From assembly GCA_947494335.1 (NCBI GenBank), contig CANLUT010000003.1, forward strand, positions 349,705-413,704: DNA of 64,000 bases, written 5' to 3'. The notes under the pieces are model-generated. The model made no database searches. It worked only from the letters and a program-made list of their open reading frames with translations, and was not told the origin of the DNA. Position numbers and translations under genes: made by a program. Positions 8,638 through 16,578 of this stretch are shown here, one piece after another (position 1 is the stretch's first letter; the number at the start of each line of letters is the position of its first letter). Source of the stretch: Oligoflexales bacterium. Its GTDB lineage: Bacteria > Bdellovibrionota_B > Oligoflexia > Oligoflexales > RGVZ01.

Positions 8638-9945
8638 TCATGCGACGCGTTTAGAACGGGAGTCGCGGCGCAGGTTTAGGGGTAGAATTTTTGCAGCTGC
8701 TTCAATAGATGGACGAACGGTCATAAGTGTTGCAATTCCTGACTTTACTCGTAGATCTTTGAACCGGAACAAATGATGACGGCGCAGATACCAAAGAAGG
8801 CCAAATCCTGTCAAAAGTCTAAGAACGCCCGAAAATGCGAATAGTGAATGATAGCTATCTGTCAGTCGGAGAATGTAACCCCCAACGACTCCTCCGGCAA
8901 CGCTTCCCAAACTGCTTAAAGCCAAATAAACGCCGAGCTTTTGTGTAATACTGCGGGGATACATATTCTGAACAAGCAAAATACTGATCAAATCAAAGCC
9001 CGCCCAACTGAGTCCTGAAAGAATCTGCAGAAAGCTCAACCAAGGTGTGCTCGCGTTTATAGCCCATAGAACCGGAACGGTACCGATGGCGAAGGTGGCG
9101 ATAGCGAGGCCTTCAAATTTTCGATTATCGTCCAAAAGGCGTGCCCAGTTAGTCAGACAGAGAGCCTTTGTAATCAACGGGAGAGCGGTCAAAAATGAGT
9201 AGATCGTAAATCCTAAATCGATCTCCCGTAACATATATGTGGAGTAAAAAGGTGACGAGAGGTTGACGGCGCATCGAAACAGCATCATGACTAGACTTAG
9301 TTTAATAATTGAAACAACCGCTTCATCGGGCGGCACAGGAGTGGAGTGACTTAGGGTTGAGTGTGTTTTCTCCGCGGTTAGATAAATGAGAGACATCGAG
9401 ATAAATCTTGTTCCAGCGGCAACAAGCAGGAACATGGCCATAACATTATTTGTTAGTCCTGTTTCCAAAATCCTCGCCGACGACAGATTACAAACGAGAG
9501 TTAAAATTGTCATAACCATGGCGCGGCGACTGAAGAATCGATTGTGAAGAGAGGCGTCAACGTTGTGGGCTAAAATTTCCTGAGTCGGGCTTGAAGAAGT
9601 CATCCCTCCAACCCAGTACATGCACTGACCGATGAACATCCAGGTACTATGACCGTCTCTGACTGCCAGAGAGTGGGCCATGATGACGAGTCCAGAAATT
9701 TGTACAGCCATTGCGCAAACGGCTAGCCGCTTTGCGTCGGAACAAAACTTTCTAACATTGGTGAGGGCTGCCTGTGACAAAGCTCCTAAAGCCGCTGGCA
9801 CCGTAATAAATACCGCCAAGGTGACGGGGTCCATATCTTGGCTGCCATAGTAGATCGCCAGCAGCACTTCGCTAAAGCCTATGGTCACGCCGAGGCATAG
9901 TGCTTCGATGTACCAAGCGGTGTTTTTTGAGCGTGCAGACTGCAT
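8638..9945 (-). CDS. MFS transporter of unknown substrate
   Basis: A 435-residue integral membrane protein with about 12 hydrophobic helices in two halves joined by a polar loop near residues 190-210 (TAEKTHSTLSHSTPVPPDE). This is the layout of a major facilitator superfamily carrier. The C-terminal half contains LGVYLALSSLGSVAGGVVGGYI, typical of MFS helix 10/11 packing. I cannot assign a substrate. Uridine kinase lies 84 bases upstream on the same strand, so it could share that transcript; a nucleoside or pyrimidine substrate is therefore conceivable but not shown by the sequence. The C-terminal tail is basic and cytoplasmic. Confidence 0.75.
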   Translation of the reverse strand: MQSARSKNTAWYIEALCLGVTIGFSEVLLAIYYGSQDMDPVTLAVFITVPAALGALSQAALTNVRKFCSDAKRLAVCAMAVQISGLVIMAHSLAVRDGHSTWMFIGQCMYWVGGMTSSSPTQEILAHNVDASLHNRFFSRRAMVMTILTLVCNLSSARILETGLTNNVMAMFLLVAAGTRFISMSLIYLTAEKTHSTLSHSTPVPPDEAVVSIIKLSLVMMLFRCAVNLSSPFYSTYMLREIDLGFTIYSFLTALPLITKALCLTNWARLLDDNRKFEGLAIATFAIGTVPVLWAINASTPWLSFLQILSGLSWAGFDLISILLVQNMYPRSITQKLGVYLALSSLGSVAGGVVGGYILRLTDSYHSLFAFSGVLRLLTGFGLLWYLRRHHLFRFKDLRVKSGIATLMTVRPSIEAAAKILPLNLRRDSRSKRVA

Positions 9946-10029
9946 TCCCTAAGGATATCACGCCGGAGTCTTCGGTTGTGGACAACGTCGATGTAACACG
10001 CCGAAATTTTGAAGAAAATACGCCTAATT

Positions 10030-10653
10030 TTATGGTCGTCTAATCGATGATTTAATCATTTTTGCAAGCATATCGATTGTACGATCATTGAAGTGATCCC
10101 AATGTACGACTAGGTCAGCTTGATGCTTGGTTGGAGCGACGAATTGATCATGCATGGGTTTAACTGTTGAAAGATATTGTTTGATGACACCCTCATTGGT
10201 TCGACCACGCTCATCAACATCGCGACGAAGTCTGCGAATGAATCGAACGTCGTCACTCACATCAACAAAAATGGCGCAATTCAGGTGTTTTCTTATTTCG
10301 GGGGAGTAAAGGGCGAAAATCCCGTCAACTATGATCACATCAACAGGATCCAGTCGAGCGACTTTGGAGCTACGCGTGTGGCTGGCAAATTCGTAGGTTG
10401 GGCGATCAATCGCTTTACCCATCGCAAGCTGCTCAACGTGGGATGCTAAAAGCTCCATTTCAAGGGCATCGGGATGGTCAAAATTGACCTTCTCACGGGC
10501 GGCTGGCTCCAAATGGGCCAGGTCCCGGTAGTAATGGTCTAGCTGAAAAATTGTGATGGCAAGGTCGGTGCACCGCTCTTGGATTTTGCGGGCTATGGTG
10601 GTCTTTCCCGATCCTGATCCACCTGCAATGCCTATCATCAGTGGGGTTTGCAT
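10030..10653 (-). CDS. udk: Uridine kinase
   Basis: A 207-residue P-loop kinase with Walker A GGSGSGKTT at the N-terminus, FQLDHYYRDL (substrate and catalytic Asp region), the FDHPDALE motif, PTYEFASHTR and VIIVDGIFALY. All are hallmarks of uridine/cytidine kinase, which phosphorylates uridine and cytidine to UMP and CMP in salvage. RRDVDERGRT matches the lid segment. The gene is divergent from the uracil-catabolism operon across a 127-base gap, which makes sense because the URC route uses uridine-level and UMP-level intermediates. In several fungi and bacteria kinase and UPRT genes are linked to URC genes. Confidence 0.93.
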   Translation of the reverse strand: MQTPLMIGIAGGSGSGKTTIARKIQERCTDLAITIFQLDHYYRDLAHLEPAAREKVNFDHPDALEMELLASHVEQLAMGKAIDRPTYEFASHTRSSKVARLDPVDVIIVDGIFALYSPEIRKHLNCAIFVDVSDDVRFIRRLRRDVDERGRTNEGVIKQYLSTVKPMHDQFVAPTKHQADLVVHWDHFNDRTIDMLAKMIKSSIRRP

Positions 10654-10705
10654 GTTCTTGGACCTCCAAACCGGGGTGGATAATGCGTTCTAAGCAAGCC
10701 GAATA

Positions 10706-10754
10706 ATTGACAAAGGAGCTTGCATTTTCGCTAAAAAATCACCAAAATGTCAAT
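10706..10754. promoter_or_regulatory. Divergent control region with ATTGACA/TGTCAAT inverted repeat
   Basis: The 127-base gap between udk and the URC operon contains ATTGACA at 10706-10712 and its exact reverse complement TGTCAAT at 10748-10754. Each arm contains a consensus TTGACA -35 hexamer, one for each direction. The matching -10 boxes are poor (AT-rich GCTAAA on plus, CGAAAA/GCGAAA on minus). The arms may be a regulator site, facing promoters, or both. Confidence 0.35.
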
Positions 10755-10780
10755 AATTTCGATGTAAAAGGTGTGAAAAC

Positions 10781-12253
10781 ATGCTGGTAGAACGTCTTAA
10801 GACTGTTCGCGACTGCGACAATTTCGTTAATGGAGTCTTTGTAAAAGCAAAGCAGTATTCCGATGTTGTGTCTCCTTGGACCGGTGAGATCATCGGAAGG
10901 GTTGCCGTGTCGGGGCGTGAGGATGTCCAAGGAGCAGTAACAGCAGCCACCAAGGCCTTTCCAACCTGGCGTGCCACGCCAATTAAAGAGCGCACCACGA
11001 AGTTGTTTAAATTTCGCGAGCTTGTTTTGGAAAAATTAGATTTTCTGGCCAATGTTGCCGCATTAGAGGCGGGCAAGACTTTTGCTGAAGCCAAGGCAGG
11101 AATTTTGAAGGGGCTTGAGGTCTCCGAGTTTGCGCTGAGTTTGCAGAACATGGATTCCGGCGGAGCCATGGAAGTCAGTCGCGGTGTTACCTGTGAATAC
11201 AGGCGTGAGCCATTGGGCGTTGTAACGGGAATTGCGCCATTCAATTTTCCAGCGATGGTCCCAATGTGGATGTACCCAATCGCCGTGACCCTCGGAAACT
11301 GCTTTATTCTGAAGCCCTCCGAAAAAGTTCCGCTGACATCGCAGTGGATGGCTGAACTGATGCATGCCGCTGGATTTCCAGCTGGTGTCTTTCAACTGGT
11401 GAATGGTGGACGTGATGCTGTTGAGTGTCTCATCGATCATCCGGACGTGAAGGCCGTCGGCTTTGTAGGATCGACGCCGGTAGCGAAAGCTCTTTATGCT
11501 AGAGCGACATCTCATGGGAAGCGAGCCTTGTGCTTGGGTGGCGCTAAAAATCACCTTCTCGTCGTTCCAGATGCTGACGAAAAAATAACTGTTAGGGGAG
11601 TCGTGGACTCCTTCACTGGCTGTGCAGGACAGCGTTGTATGGCTGCCAGTCTAATGCTTGCCGTTGGATCCGTGGATCATATCATCAATAAGATTGCACA
11701 GACTGCTTCAAGTCTTGAGCTCGGGTCGCAAATGGGAGCCATCATTGATAATTCCGCGCTTGCGAGAATTCACACGGCTATTGCGGATGCTGAAAAGCAT
11801 GGAGCGAAAATTCTGGTCGATGGGCGCAAGGCCAACCCTCCGAAGGGCTTTGAAAAAGGATGCTGGATTGGTCCGACGATCATTGATCGTGCAACCCCAG
11901 ACATGCAATGCGCTCAGATGGAGATTTTTGGGCCCGTGATCACCATTGTTCGCGTAAATAACTTGAGTGAAGCCATGGCGCTTGAAGCCAAAAGCCCGTT
12001 TGGCAATGCTACAAGCGTGTTTACCACCAACGGTGCAGTGGCAAGATTTGTTGCAGACCACGCAACCAACGGCATGATTGGCGTCAATATTGGAGTTCCA
12101 GTTCCTCGAGAGCCATTCTCTTTCGGTGGTAGCAAAGAGAGCAAATTCGGAACCTGCGATATCACTGGCGAGAGTTCGCTGGAGTTTTGGTCCCAGAGGA
12201 AAAAAATAACCATGAAATGGGCTGAACAGTCCGATGCAACGTGGATGAGTTAA
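10781..12253 (+). CDS. mmsA: CoA-acylating (methyl)malonate-semialdehyde dehydrogenase
   Basis: A 490-residue aldehyde dehydrogenase of the MMSDH/IolA type. Visible features are PFNFPAMVPMWMYPIA, the NAD-site FVGSTPVA, the LGGAKNH stretch in place of the usual ELGGK (family members lack the general-base Glu and use CoA for deacylation), and the catalytic cysteine in GQRCMA (residue 286). The reaction converts malonate or methylmalonate semialdehyde plus CoA and NAD to acetyl- or propionyl-CoA with CO2. As first gene of the URC operon its likely role is to dispose of malonate semialdehyde formed from the three-carbon end product of uracil breakdown. A ribosome site (AAGGTG) precedes the ATG. 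Confidence 0.9.
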   Translation: MLVERLKTVRDCDNFVNGVFVKAKQYSDVVSPWTGEIIGRVAVSGREDVQGAVTAATKAFPTWRATPIKERTTKLFKFRELVLEKLDFLANVAALEAGKTFAEAKAGILKGLEVSEFALSLQNMDSGGAMEVSRGVTCEYRREPLGVVTGIAPFNFPAMVPMWMYPIAVTLGNCFILKPSEKVPLTSQWMAELMHAAGFPAGVFQLVNGGRDAVECLIDHPDVKAVGFVGSTPVAKALYARATSHGKRALCLGGAKNHLLVVPDADEKITVRGVVDSFTGCAGQRCMAASLMLAVGSVDHIINKIAQTASSLELGSQMGAIIDNSALARIHTAIADAEKHGAKILVDGRKANPPKGFEKGCWIGPTIIDRATPDMQCAQMEIFGPVITIVRVNNLSEAMALEAKSPFGNATSVFTTNGAVARFVADHATNGMIGVNIGVPVPREPFSFGGSKESKFGTCDITGESSLEFWSQRKKITMKWAEQSDATWMS

Positions 12254-12311
12254 CAGGGAAAAAAACCGAGTCGACGCATGCATGGTTCGGATGGAAATGA
12301 AGGAGGCTGTC

Positions 12312-13571
12312 ATGCCGGATAAGAAAAAAGTTAAACACATAAAGTTAACTAGTCACCCAGGACTTCCTGGTGCCGAGGTTGCAAAACCGATTCGCTGGGG
12401 TGCAAAGACTCCAGGAGAGCGCGGTCCTGTGATCGCTTCGGTCACAAATCCTGCGCATCGCAATGTGATTGGAACCCACAGCGGAAGTTACACCGTTTAC
12501 AGAGCTTTGGCTGTTGCTGCTGGTGCGCTCAACGCCGAACATCGTCCGGATCTCACTAACACAACTCCAGCCGAATCATTGGGCCCGCACCCTCAGTGGC
12601 TGGATCCCGAAAAAATTGTATCGATTGATCCCTGGGGTGCAGATATTGCGACGGCATTCGCCGATGACTTGAAAAGTGGTTACGACATTCGTCCTACGAT
12701 CGCGGTTACAAAAGCGCACATCAATATGCCAGAGCTTCAAGCTGCGATTCAGGCAGGACGCTTGAAGGCTGACGGTAAAATCCTCAGCCCAAACGGCGAT
12801 TGTGTCGTCACCAAAGCTGCAATCGAGCCTGTGTGGTGGTTGCCTGGCATCGCAAAGCGATTTGGAATCGAAGAGCCAGAGCTGAGACGGATTCTCTTTG
12901 AACAAACTGGTGGAATGTATCCAGAGTTGGTCACAAGACCAGATCTAGAGGTCTTCCTTCCGCCGATTGGTAGCATGTCTGTGTACTTCTTCGGTGATAT
13001 TACCAAGATTGGCAAAGAAAACGTTGAACACGCATGTCGGGTGCACGACGAGTGTAATGGTTCAGATGTTTTCGGTAGTGACATTTGTACCTGTCGTCCC
13101 TATTTGGCGCACGGAATTGAAGTAGCAATCGAAACAGCACAACGCGGCGGCGTTGGCATTATCGTTTACTGCCGTAAAGAAGGACGCGCTTTGGGCGAAG
13201 TGACCAAGTTTCTTGTGTATAACGCCCGTAAGCGCCAAGAGGGTGGCGACACAGCTGAAAAATACTTTGAGCGAACCGAGTGCGTGGCTGGAGTCCAGGA
13301 CATGCGCTTTCAGCAATTGATGCCTGATGTTCTGCATTGGCTAGGGATTAAGAAGATCGATCATTTTGTTTCGATGTCGAATATGAAGTTTGATGCCCTA
13401 GCGACCAGCGGAATAAAAATTATCAATCGGGTACAGATTCCTGAAGAGCTAGTTCCGGCTGATGCAAAAGTGGAGATGGATGCCAAAAAGGCAGCTGGAT
13501 ACTTCACGGCAACTGGGGTCCCGACAAATGAGGAACTTAAAAAAGCCAAGGGTCGAGGCTTAACGGAGTGA
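12312..13571 (+). CDS. urc1: URC1-type GTP-cyclohydrolase-II-like uracil catabolism protein
   Basis: An in-frame ATG at 12282 exists, but AGGAGG at 12301-12306 points to the ATG at 12312 (MPDKKKVKHIK). The C-terminal half is clearly GTP-cyclohydrolase-II-like: ACRVHDECNGSDVFGS, then ICTC, RKEGRALGEV and a region replacing the usual DTVEAN (DTAEKY). Cysteines at 248, 259 and 261 have the spacing of the zinc ligands of RibA. The long N-terminal part (about 200 residues) is absent from ordinary RibA and typical of URC1/RibA-like proteins. Because the gene is followed by a DUF1688 (URC4) gene and upp, it belongs to the URC uracil-degradation route and is not a riboflavin enzyme. In that pathway URC1 is thought to open the pyrimidine ring of a uracil nucleotide-derived substrate. 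Confidence 0.88.
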   Translation: MPDKKKVKHIKLTSHPGLPGAEVAKPIRWGAKTPGERGPVIASVTNPAHRNVIGTHSGSYTVYRALAVAAGALNAEHRPDLTNTTPAESLGPHPQWLDPEKIVSIDPWGADIATAFADDLKSGYDIRPTIAVTKAHINMPELQAAIQAGRLKADGKILSPNGDCVVTKAAIEPVWWLPGIAKRFGIEEPELRRILFEQTGGMYPELVTRPDLEVFLPPIGSMSVYFFGDITKIGKENVEHACRVHDECNGSDVFGSDICTCRPYLAHGIEVAIETAQRGGVGIIVYCRKEGRALGEVTKFLVYNARKRQEGGDTAEKYFERTECVAGVQDMRFQQLMPDVLHWLGIKKIDHFVSMSNMKFDALATSGIKIINRVQIPEELVPADAKVEMDAKKAAGYFTATGVPTNEELKKAKGRGLTE

Positions 13572-13593
13572 AAGCTCTAGAAGGGGCGCTGTG

Positions 13594-14826
13594 ATGTCTG
13601 ACAATGCCGACATTTTGTTTATGCGCTCGCCGCGGACTATTCGCGAGCGAAGTCGACAGCTTTATGAAGTCGGACTTCAGGCCAAGTTGCCACACTTTCG
13701 CGTTCGCCCAGAAAAAATTGTAGACGTTGCAAAATTTGTTATCGATGTGACCAGGGAGAATTATCCGGACGGCAATATTCCGTACCATAGTCGTTGGAGT
13801 CACTTTCAGGTAGGTGGAATCGATCGCATTTCCTGGCTTCGAAAACATGCCCCGGAGGGGCGCCGCGATCAATTGTCCATGGCGCGGATGTTTTATGATT
13901 TAGTTGTACCGAGTATTCTGCTGGATGCGGGTGCTGGTATGAAATGGGCTTATAAGGACTCTTACGGCAAAGAATTTCGCAAAAGCGAGGGTTTGGCTGT
14001 CGCAAGTTTTGATATGTTTGCCCAAGGATTGTTTTCCAGTGATCCTCGGTGCGCTATGCAAAGTGACGCCACAGGGCTTGAGCGACTTCAGTCTGATGTT
14101 CTAGCCAATGGTATGCAAGTTTCGTCAGACAATCCCCTGGTTGGACTTGAAGGTCGTTTGCTGCTGCTTCGAAACCTCGGCAAAGCTTTGCGTAATCCTA
14201 AGTTCTTCTCTGGCAAAGCAGTGGGTACCATTGGTTCATTGGTGGACTATATCCTTAATCAATTTGGTGCTGAGACGGTTAGCGCAACTGATGTGCTCTC
14301 AACCGTGCTTGAAGCCTTTGGGCCAATTTGGCCAGGCAGAATTGAAATCGCAGGTGAAAACCTTGGAGACGTTTGGAAACACTCCCTGGCTGGTGGTGAT
14401 GGGGTCACGAAGAATTTAGTTCCATTCCATAAACTCAGCCAGTGGATGACTTACTCTCTGCTTGAGCCTTTGGAGTGGGCGGGTGTTCGCATCACCAAGG
14501 TTGAAGAAATGACGGGACTACCCGAGTACAGAAATGGTGGTCTATTTCTTGACTGCGGTGTTTTGGAAACAGTCCGTCCGGACGCTTTGTCGAGAGAATA
14601 TAGTCCCGGTGACGAATTTATTGTTGAATGGCGCGCCTTGACCGTGGCTCTCCTGGATGTGGTCGGAGCTGAGGTTCGTAAAGAACTTGGGAAAACACCA
14701 GCGGAACTTCCTCTTGCTAAAGTACTTCAAGGCGGCACTTGGGCTGCCGGTCGAAAGATTGCGGCGAAGTTGCGATCCGATGGCGGATCACCAATAAAAA
14801 TTAAAAGTGACGGAACGGTCTTTTAG
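13594..14826 (+). CDS. urc4: URC4-type DUF1688 uracil catabolism protein
   Basis: GTG at 13591 and ATG at 13594 are both possible; AAGGGG at 13581-13586 has better spacing to the ATG. The protein (410 residues) shows the DUF1688 hallmarks: [16 protein letters not shown] near the N-terminus, [33 protein letters not shown], and a C-terminal [11 protein letters not shown]...V. URC4 is required for uracil use as nitrogen source in Lachancea kluyveri, and bacterial homologues lie beside URC1 as here. Its exact reaction is less well settled; it acts on the open-ring intermediate, with urea and a three-carbon acid as eventual products. It lies 22 bases after urc1 and 26 before upp, in a single operon. 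Confidence 0.9.
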   Translation: MSDNADILFMRSPRTIRERSRQLYEVGLQAKLPHFRVRPEKIVDVAKFVIDVTRENYPDGNIPYHSRWSHFQVGGIDRISWLRKHAPEGRRDQLSMARMFYDLVVPSILLDAGAGMKWAYKDSYGKEFRKSEGLAVASFDMFAQGLFSSDPRCAMQSDATGLERLQSDVLANGMQVSSDNPLVGLEGRLLLLRNLGKALRNPKFFSGKAVGTIGSLVDYILNQFGAETVSATDVLSTVLEAFGPIWPGRIEIAGENLGDVWKHSLAGGDGVTKNLVPFHKLSQWMTYSLLEPLEWAGVRITKVEEMTGLPEYRNGGLFLDCGVLETVRPDALSREYSPGDEFIVEWRALTVALLDVVGAEVRKELGKTPAELPLAKVLQGGTWAAGRKIAAKLRSDGGSPIKIKSDGTVF

Positions 14827-14852
14827 GACCTGAGTTTGAGAGGAACAAAAGT

Positions 14853-15488
14853 ATGACTACTAGGCAAATTCATGTGATCAATCATCCGATGGTACAACAT
14901 AAGCTGACCATTATGCGTGAGAAGGGTACAAAGACAGGCGAATTTAGGTCGCTCTTACGTGAAATCAGTATGCTTCTCGGTTATGAAGTCATGCGCGATG
15001 TTCCAATGACCACGCGTCGTATTGAAACACCAGTTGCACAAATGGATGCGCCTGTCATGGCTGGTAAAGACCTTGCGTTTATTTCGATCATGCGTGCAGG
15101 ACAGGGGATTTTAGACGGTATGCTTCGTCTCGTCCCCACAGCAACAGTAGGGCACATTGGATTGTACCGGGACCCAAAGACTCTTGTTGCTGTTGAGTAT
15201 TACTTTAAGGTTCCAAAAGATATTCAGGACCGAGATGCGATTGTTTTAGATCCAATGTTGGCGACAGGTCATTCTGCGGTGGCAGCTCTCGATCGTCTCA
15301 AGGAAGCGAAACCAAGAAGTATCAAATTTGTTTCGCTACTGTGTGCGCCTGAAGGCGTTGAGTATTTTCATGAGTATCATCCGGATGTTCCGATCTATAC
15401 GGCTTCGGTCGATCAAAAGCTGAATGAAAAGGGTTACATCATTCCTGGTCTCGGCGATGCTGGAGACCGTTTGTTTGGGACGGCATAA
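14853..15488 (+). CDS. upp: Uracil phosphoribosyltransferase
   Basis: A 211-residue type I PRTase. The PRPP loop reads [12 protein letters not shown] (usually ATGGS; here His replaces the second Gly), with [15 protein letters not shown] upstream and the uracil-binding [17 protein letters not shown] at the C-terminus. It makes UMP from uracil and PRPP. In the URC context (URC6 in yeast) this is the entry step that feeds uracil into breakdown at nucleotide level, not only salvage. GAGAGGA precedes the ATG. It is the last gene of the operon mmsA-urc1-urc4-upp. Confidence 0.94.
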   Translation: MTTRQIHVINHPMVQHKLTIMREKGTKTGEFRSLLREISMLLGYEVMRDVPMTTRRIETPVAQMDAPVMAGKDLAFISIMRAGQGILDGMLRLVPTATVGHIGLYRDPKTLVAVEYYFKVPKDIQDRDAIVLDPMLATGHSAVAALDRLKEAKPRSIKFVSLLCAPEGVEYFHEYHPDVPIYTASVDQKLNEKGYIIPGLGDAGDRLFGTA

Positions 15489-15726
15489 GCGCTAGCAAGT
15501 TTTATTGAAGCACCGCCTCAAATTATTTTGAGATGGATGTGATTTTATTGCTTCCGCAGCCCCAGTAACTACTGCATGGACTTGAAACGCTGATGGAGTA
15601 AATAGTATCTCGACTTGTGGGGCATGGCACAAACAGTTAGCGGCAAACAGGCAAATTTTATTCAGGTCTACGCAGTCTCGCGATACCGGGGGCTAAAGTC
15701 ATGAGCGACTAAAGCCGTATTAAATT
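15489..15726. other. Convergent intergenic region with two hairpins, no clear T-run terminator
   Basis: A nested inverted repeat follows upp: outer arms GAAGCA (15507-15512) and TGCTTC (15549-15554), inner stem CTCAAA/TTTGAG (15517-15532). A second hairpin, GGCT-AA-AGTC / GACT-AA-AGCC, lies just past the stop of the minus-strand gene (about 15692-15718). Neither has a convincing T run, so termination function is uncertain. No small gene is apparent. Confidence 0.3.
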
Positions 15727-16506
15727 TCAAGTTTCTGCGTGATGACGCACTTTGATCATTTTAAGTAGAAAATAACAACCAGCTGCAGCCAAAAGGTGTT
15801 TGAGTGCGTGACCACTTGTCATCTCACCAGTGGTTGTCCAAATCGCCTGGTCCATATCTTCGCTTATTTTAGCGAGCACATAGCATCCGATGGCAAACCC
15901 AACATACTTTGCGTGAGTAAATCGTGGTGGGCAGAGTCCAATAAGACAGGGGATGGCGATGATCGGATAGAACTGAATAAATGCATAGGGGCGGAGATCT
16001 CCTGCTCCAGCCTTCTCTGTCCAAATCCAATACACGACACTTAACAGACCGAGGATAACAAGTGGCCACAACAACAATTGGTATGCTCTTTGACTAACTC
16101 GTTCGCCAATGATGGATGCAAATAACCCAGAAAAACCCATTGTCATGGGTAATCGATCCCAAAACAGCCCCCAGTTATCAGGGTGCCAATGGTAGTAGCC
16201 AGAACCGAGTGCTGTTAGAAAAACTCCGGAAAAAAATATGATCCAACCTGTCTTTTGTTCCCCAACTGCATATGCTTGTGATTTGGAGCGAGCAATCGTC
16301 ATGAGCCCCAAAATGCCCACGACGGCAAATGGCAAATTTGAAAGTACGTTCTGCCAATTAGGAATTTGTAGGAGAGGTATTTCATCAGCAAAGCGGTGAT
16401 AGGATGGATCCTGTGCGATGCGACTCAACGAGCCAATGATACTCGCCACAACTAGGGCCGATATCGCCAGGAAGGTGAGCCTTTGACGCTCTGTTGTTAA
16501 CTTCAT
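15727..16506 (-). CDS. Alkaline-ceramidase-like (CREST superfamily) membrane hydrolase
   Basis: A 259-residue polytopic protein with about seven hydrophobic helices. It carries the CREST-family metal-site signature: GSGYYHWHPDN (Ser-x3-His), FWDRLPMTMG (Asp) and SGHALKHLLAA (His-x3-His). The family includes alkaline ceramidases and adiponectin receptors, which are zinc-dependent amide hydrolases embedded in the membrane. Bacterial members are commonly annotated alkaline phytoceramidase, but their substrates are mostly untested. The WDRLPMT and SGHxLKHLxAA stretches are very typical of the bacterial group. GAGGGCGG precedes the ATG. It is followed (after 72 bases) by the unrelated secreted-protein gene upstream on the same strand. 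Confidence 0.8.
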   Translation of the reverse strand: MKLTTERQRLTFLAISALVVASIIGSLSRIAQDPSYHRFADEIPLLQIPNWQNVLSNLPFAVVGILGLMTIARSKSQAYAVGEQKTGWIIFFSGVFLTALGSGYYHWHPDNWGLFWDRLPMTMGFSGLFASIIGERVSQRAYQLLLWPLVILGLLSVVYWIWTEKAGAGDLRPYAFIQFYPIIAIPCLIGLCPPRFTHAKYVGFAIGCYVLAKISEDMDQAIWTTTGEMTSGHALKHLLAAAGCYFLLKMIKVRHHAET

Positions 16507-16578
16507 GAAGCCGCCCTCAAAAATGAACAGAATCTTTAAGGTTATTAGAACCGTTACGCTTCTCTTAAACAGAGAAAA

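Noticed and set aside
10781-12253. Valine or inositol degradation role for mmsA
   Set aside because: No other valine or inositol genes are present, and it is first gene of the uracil operon; the enzyme family is the same, so this is a judgement on context.
12312-13571. Riboflavin gene ribA
   Set aside because: It carries the zinc cysteines of GTP cyclohydrolase II, but has a long extra N-terminal part, no riboflavin genes nearby and DUF1688 plus upp as neighbours, which is the URC context.
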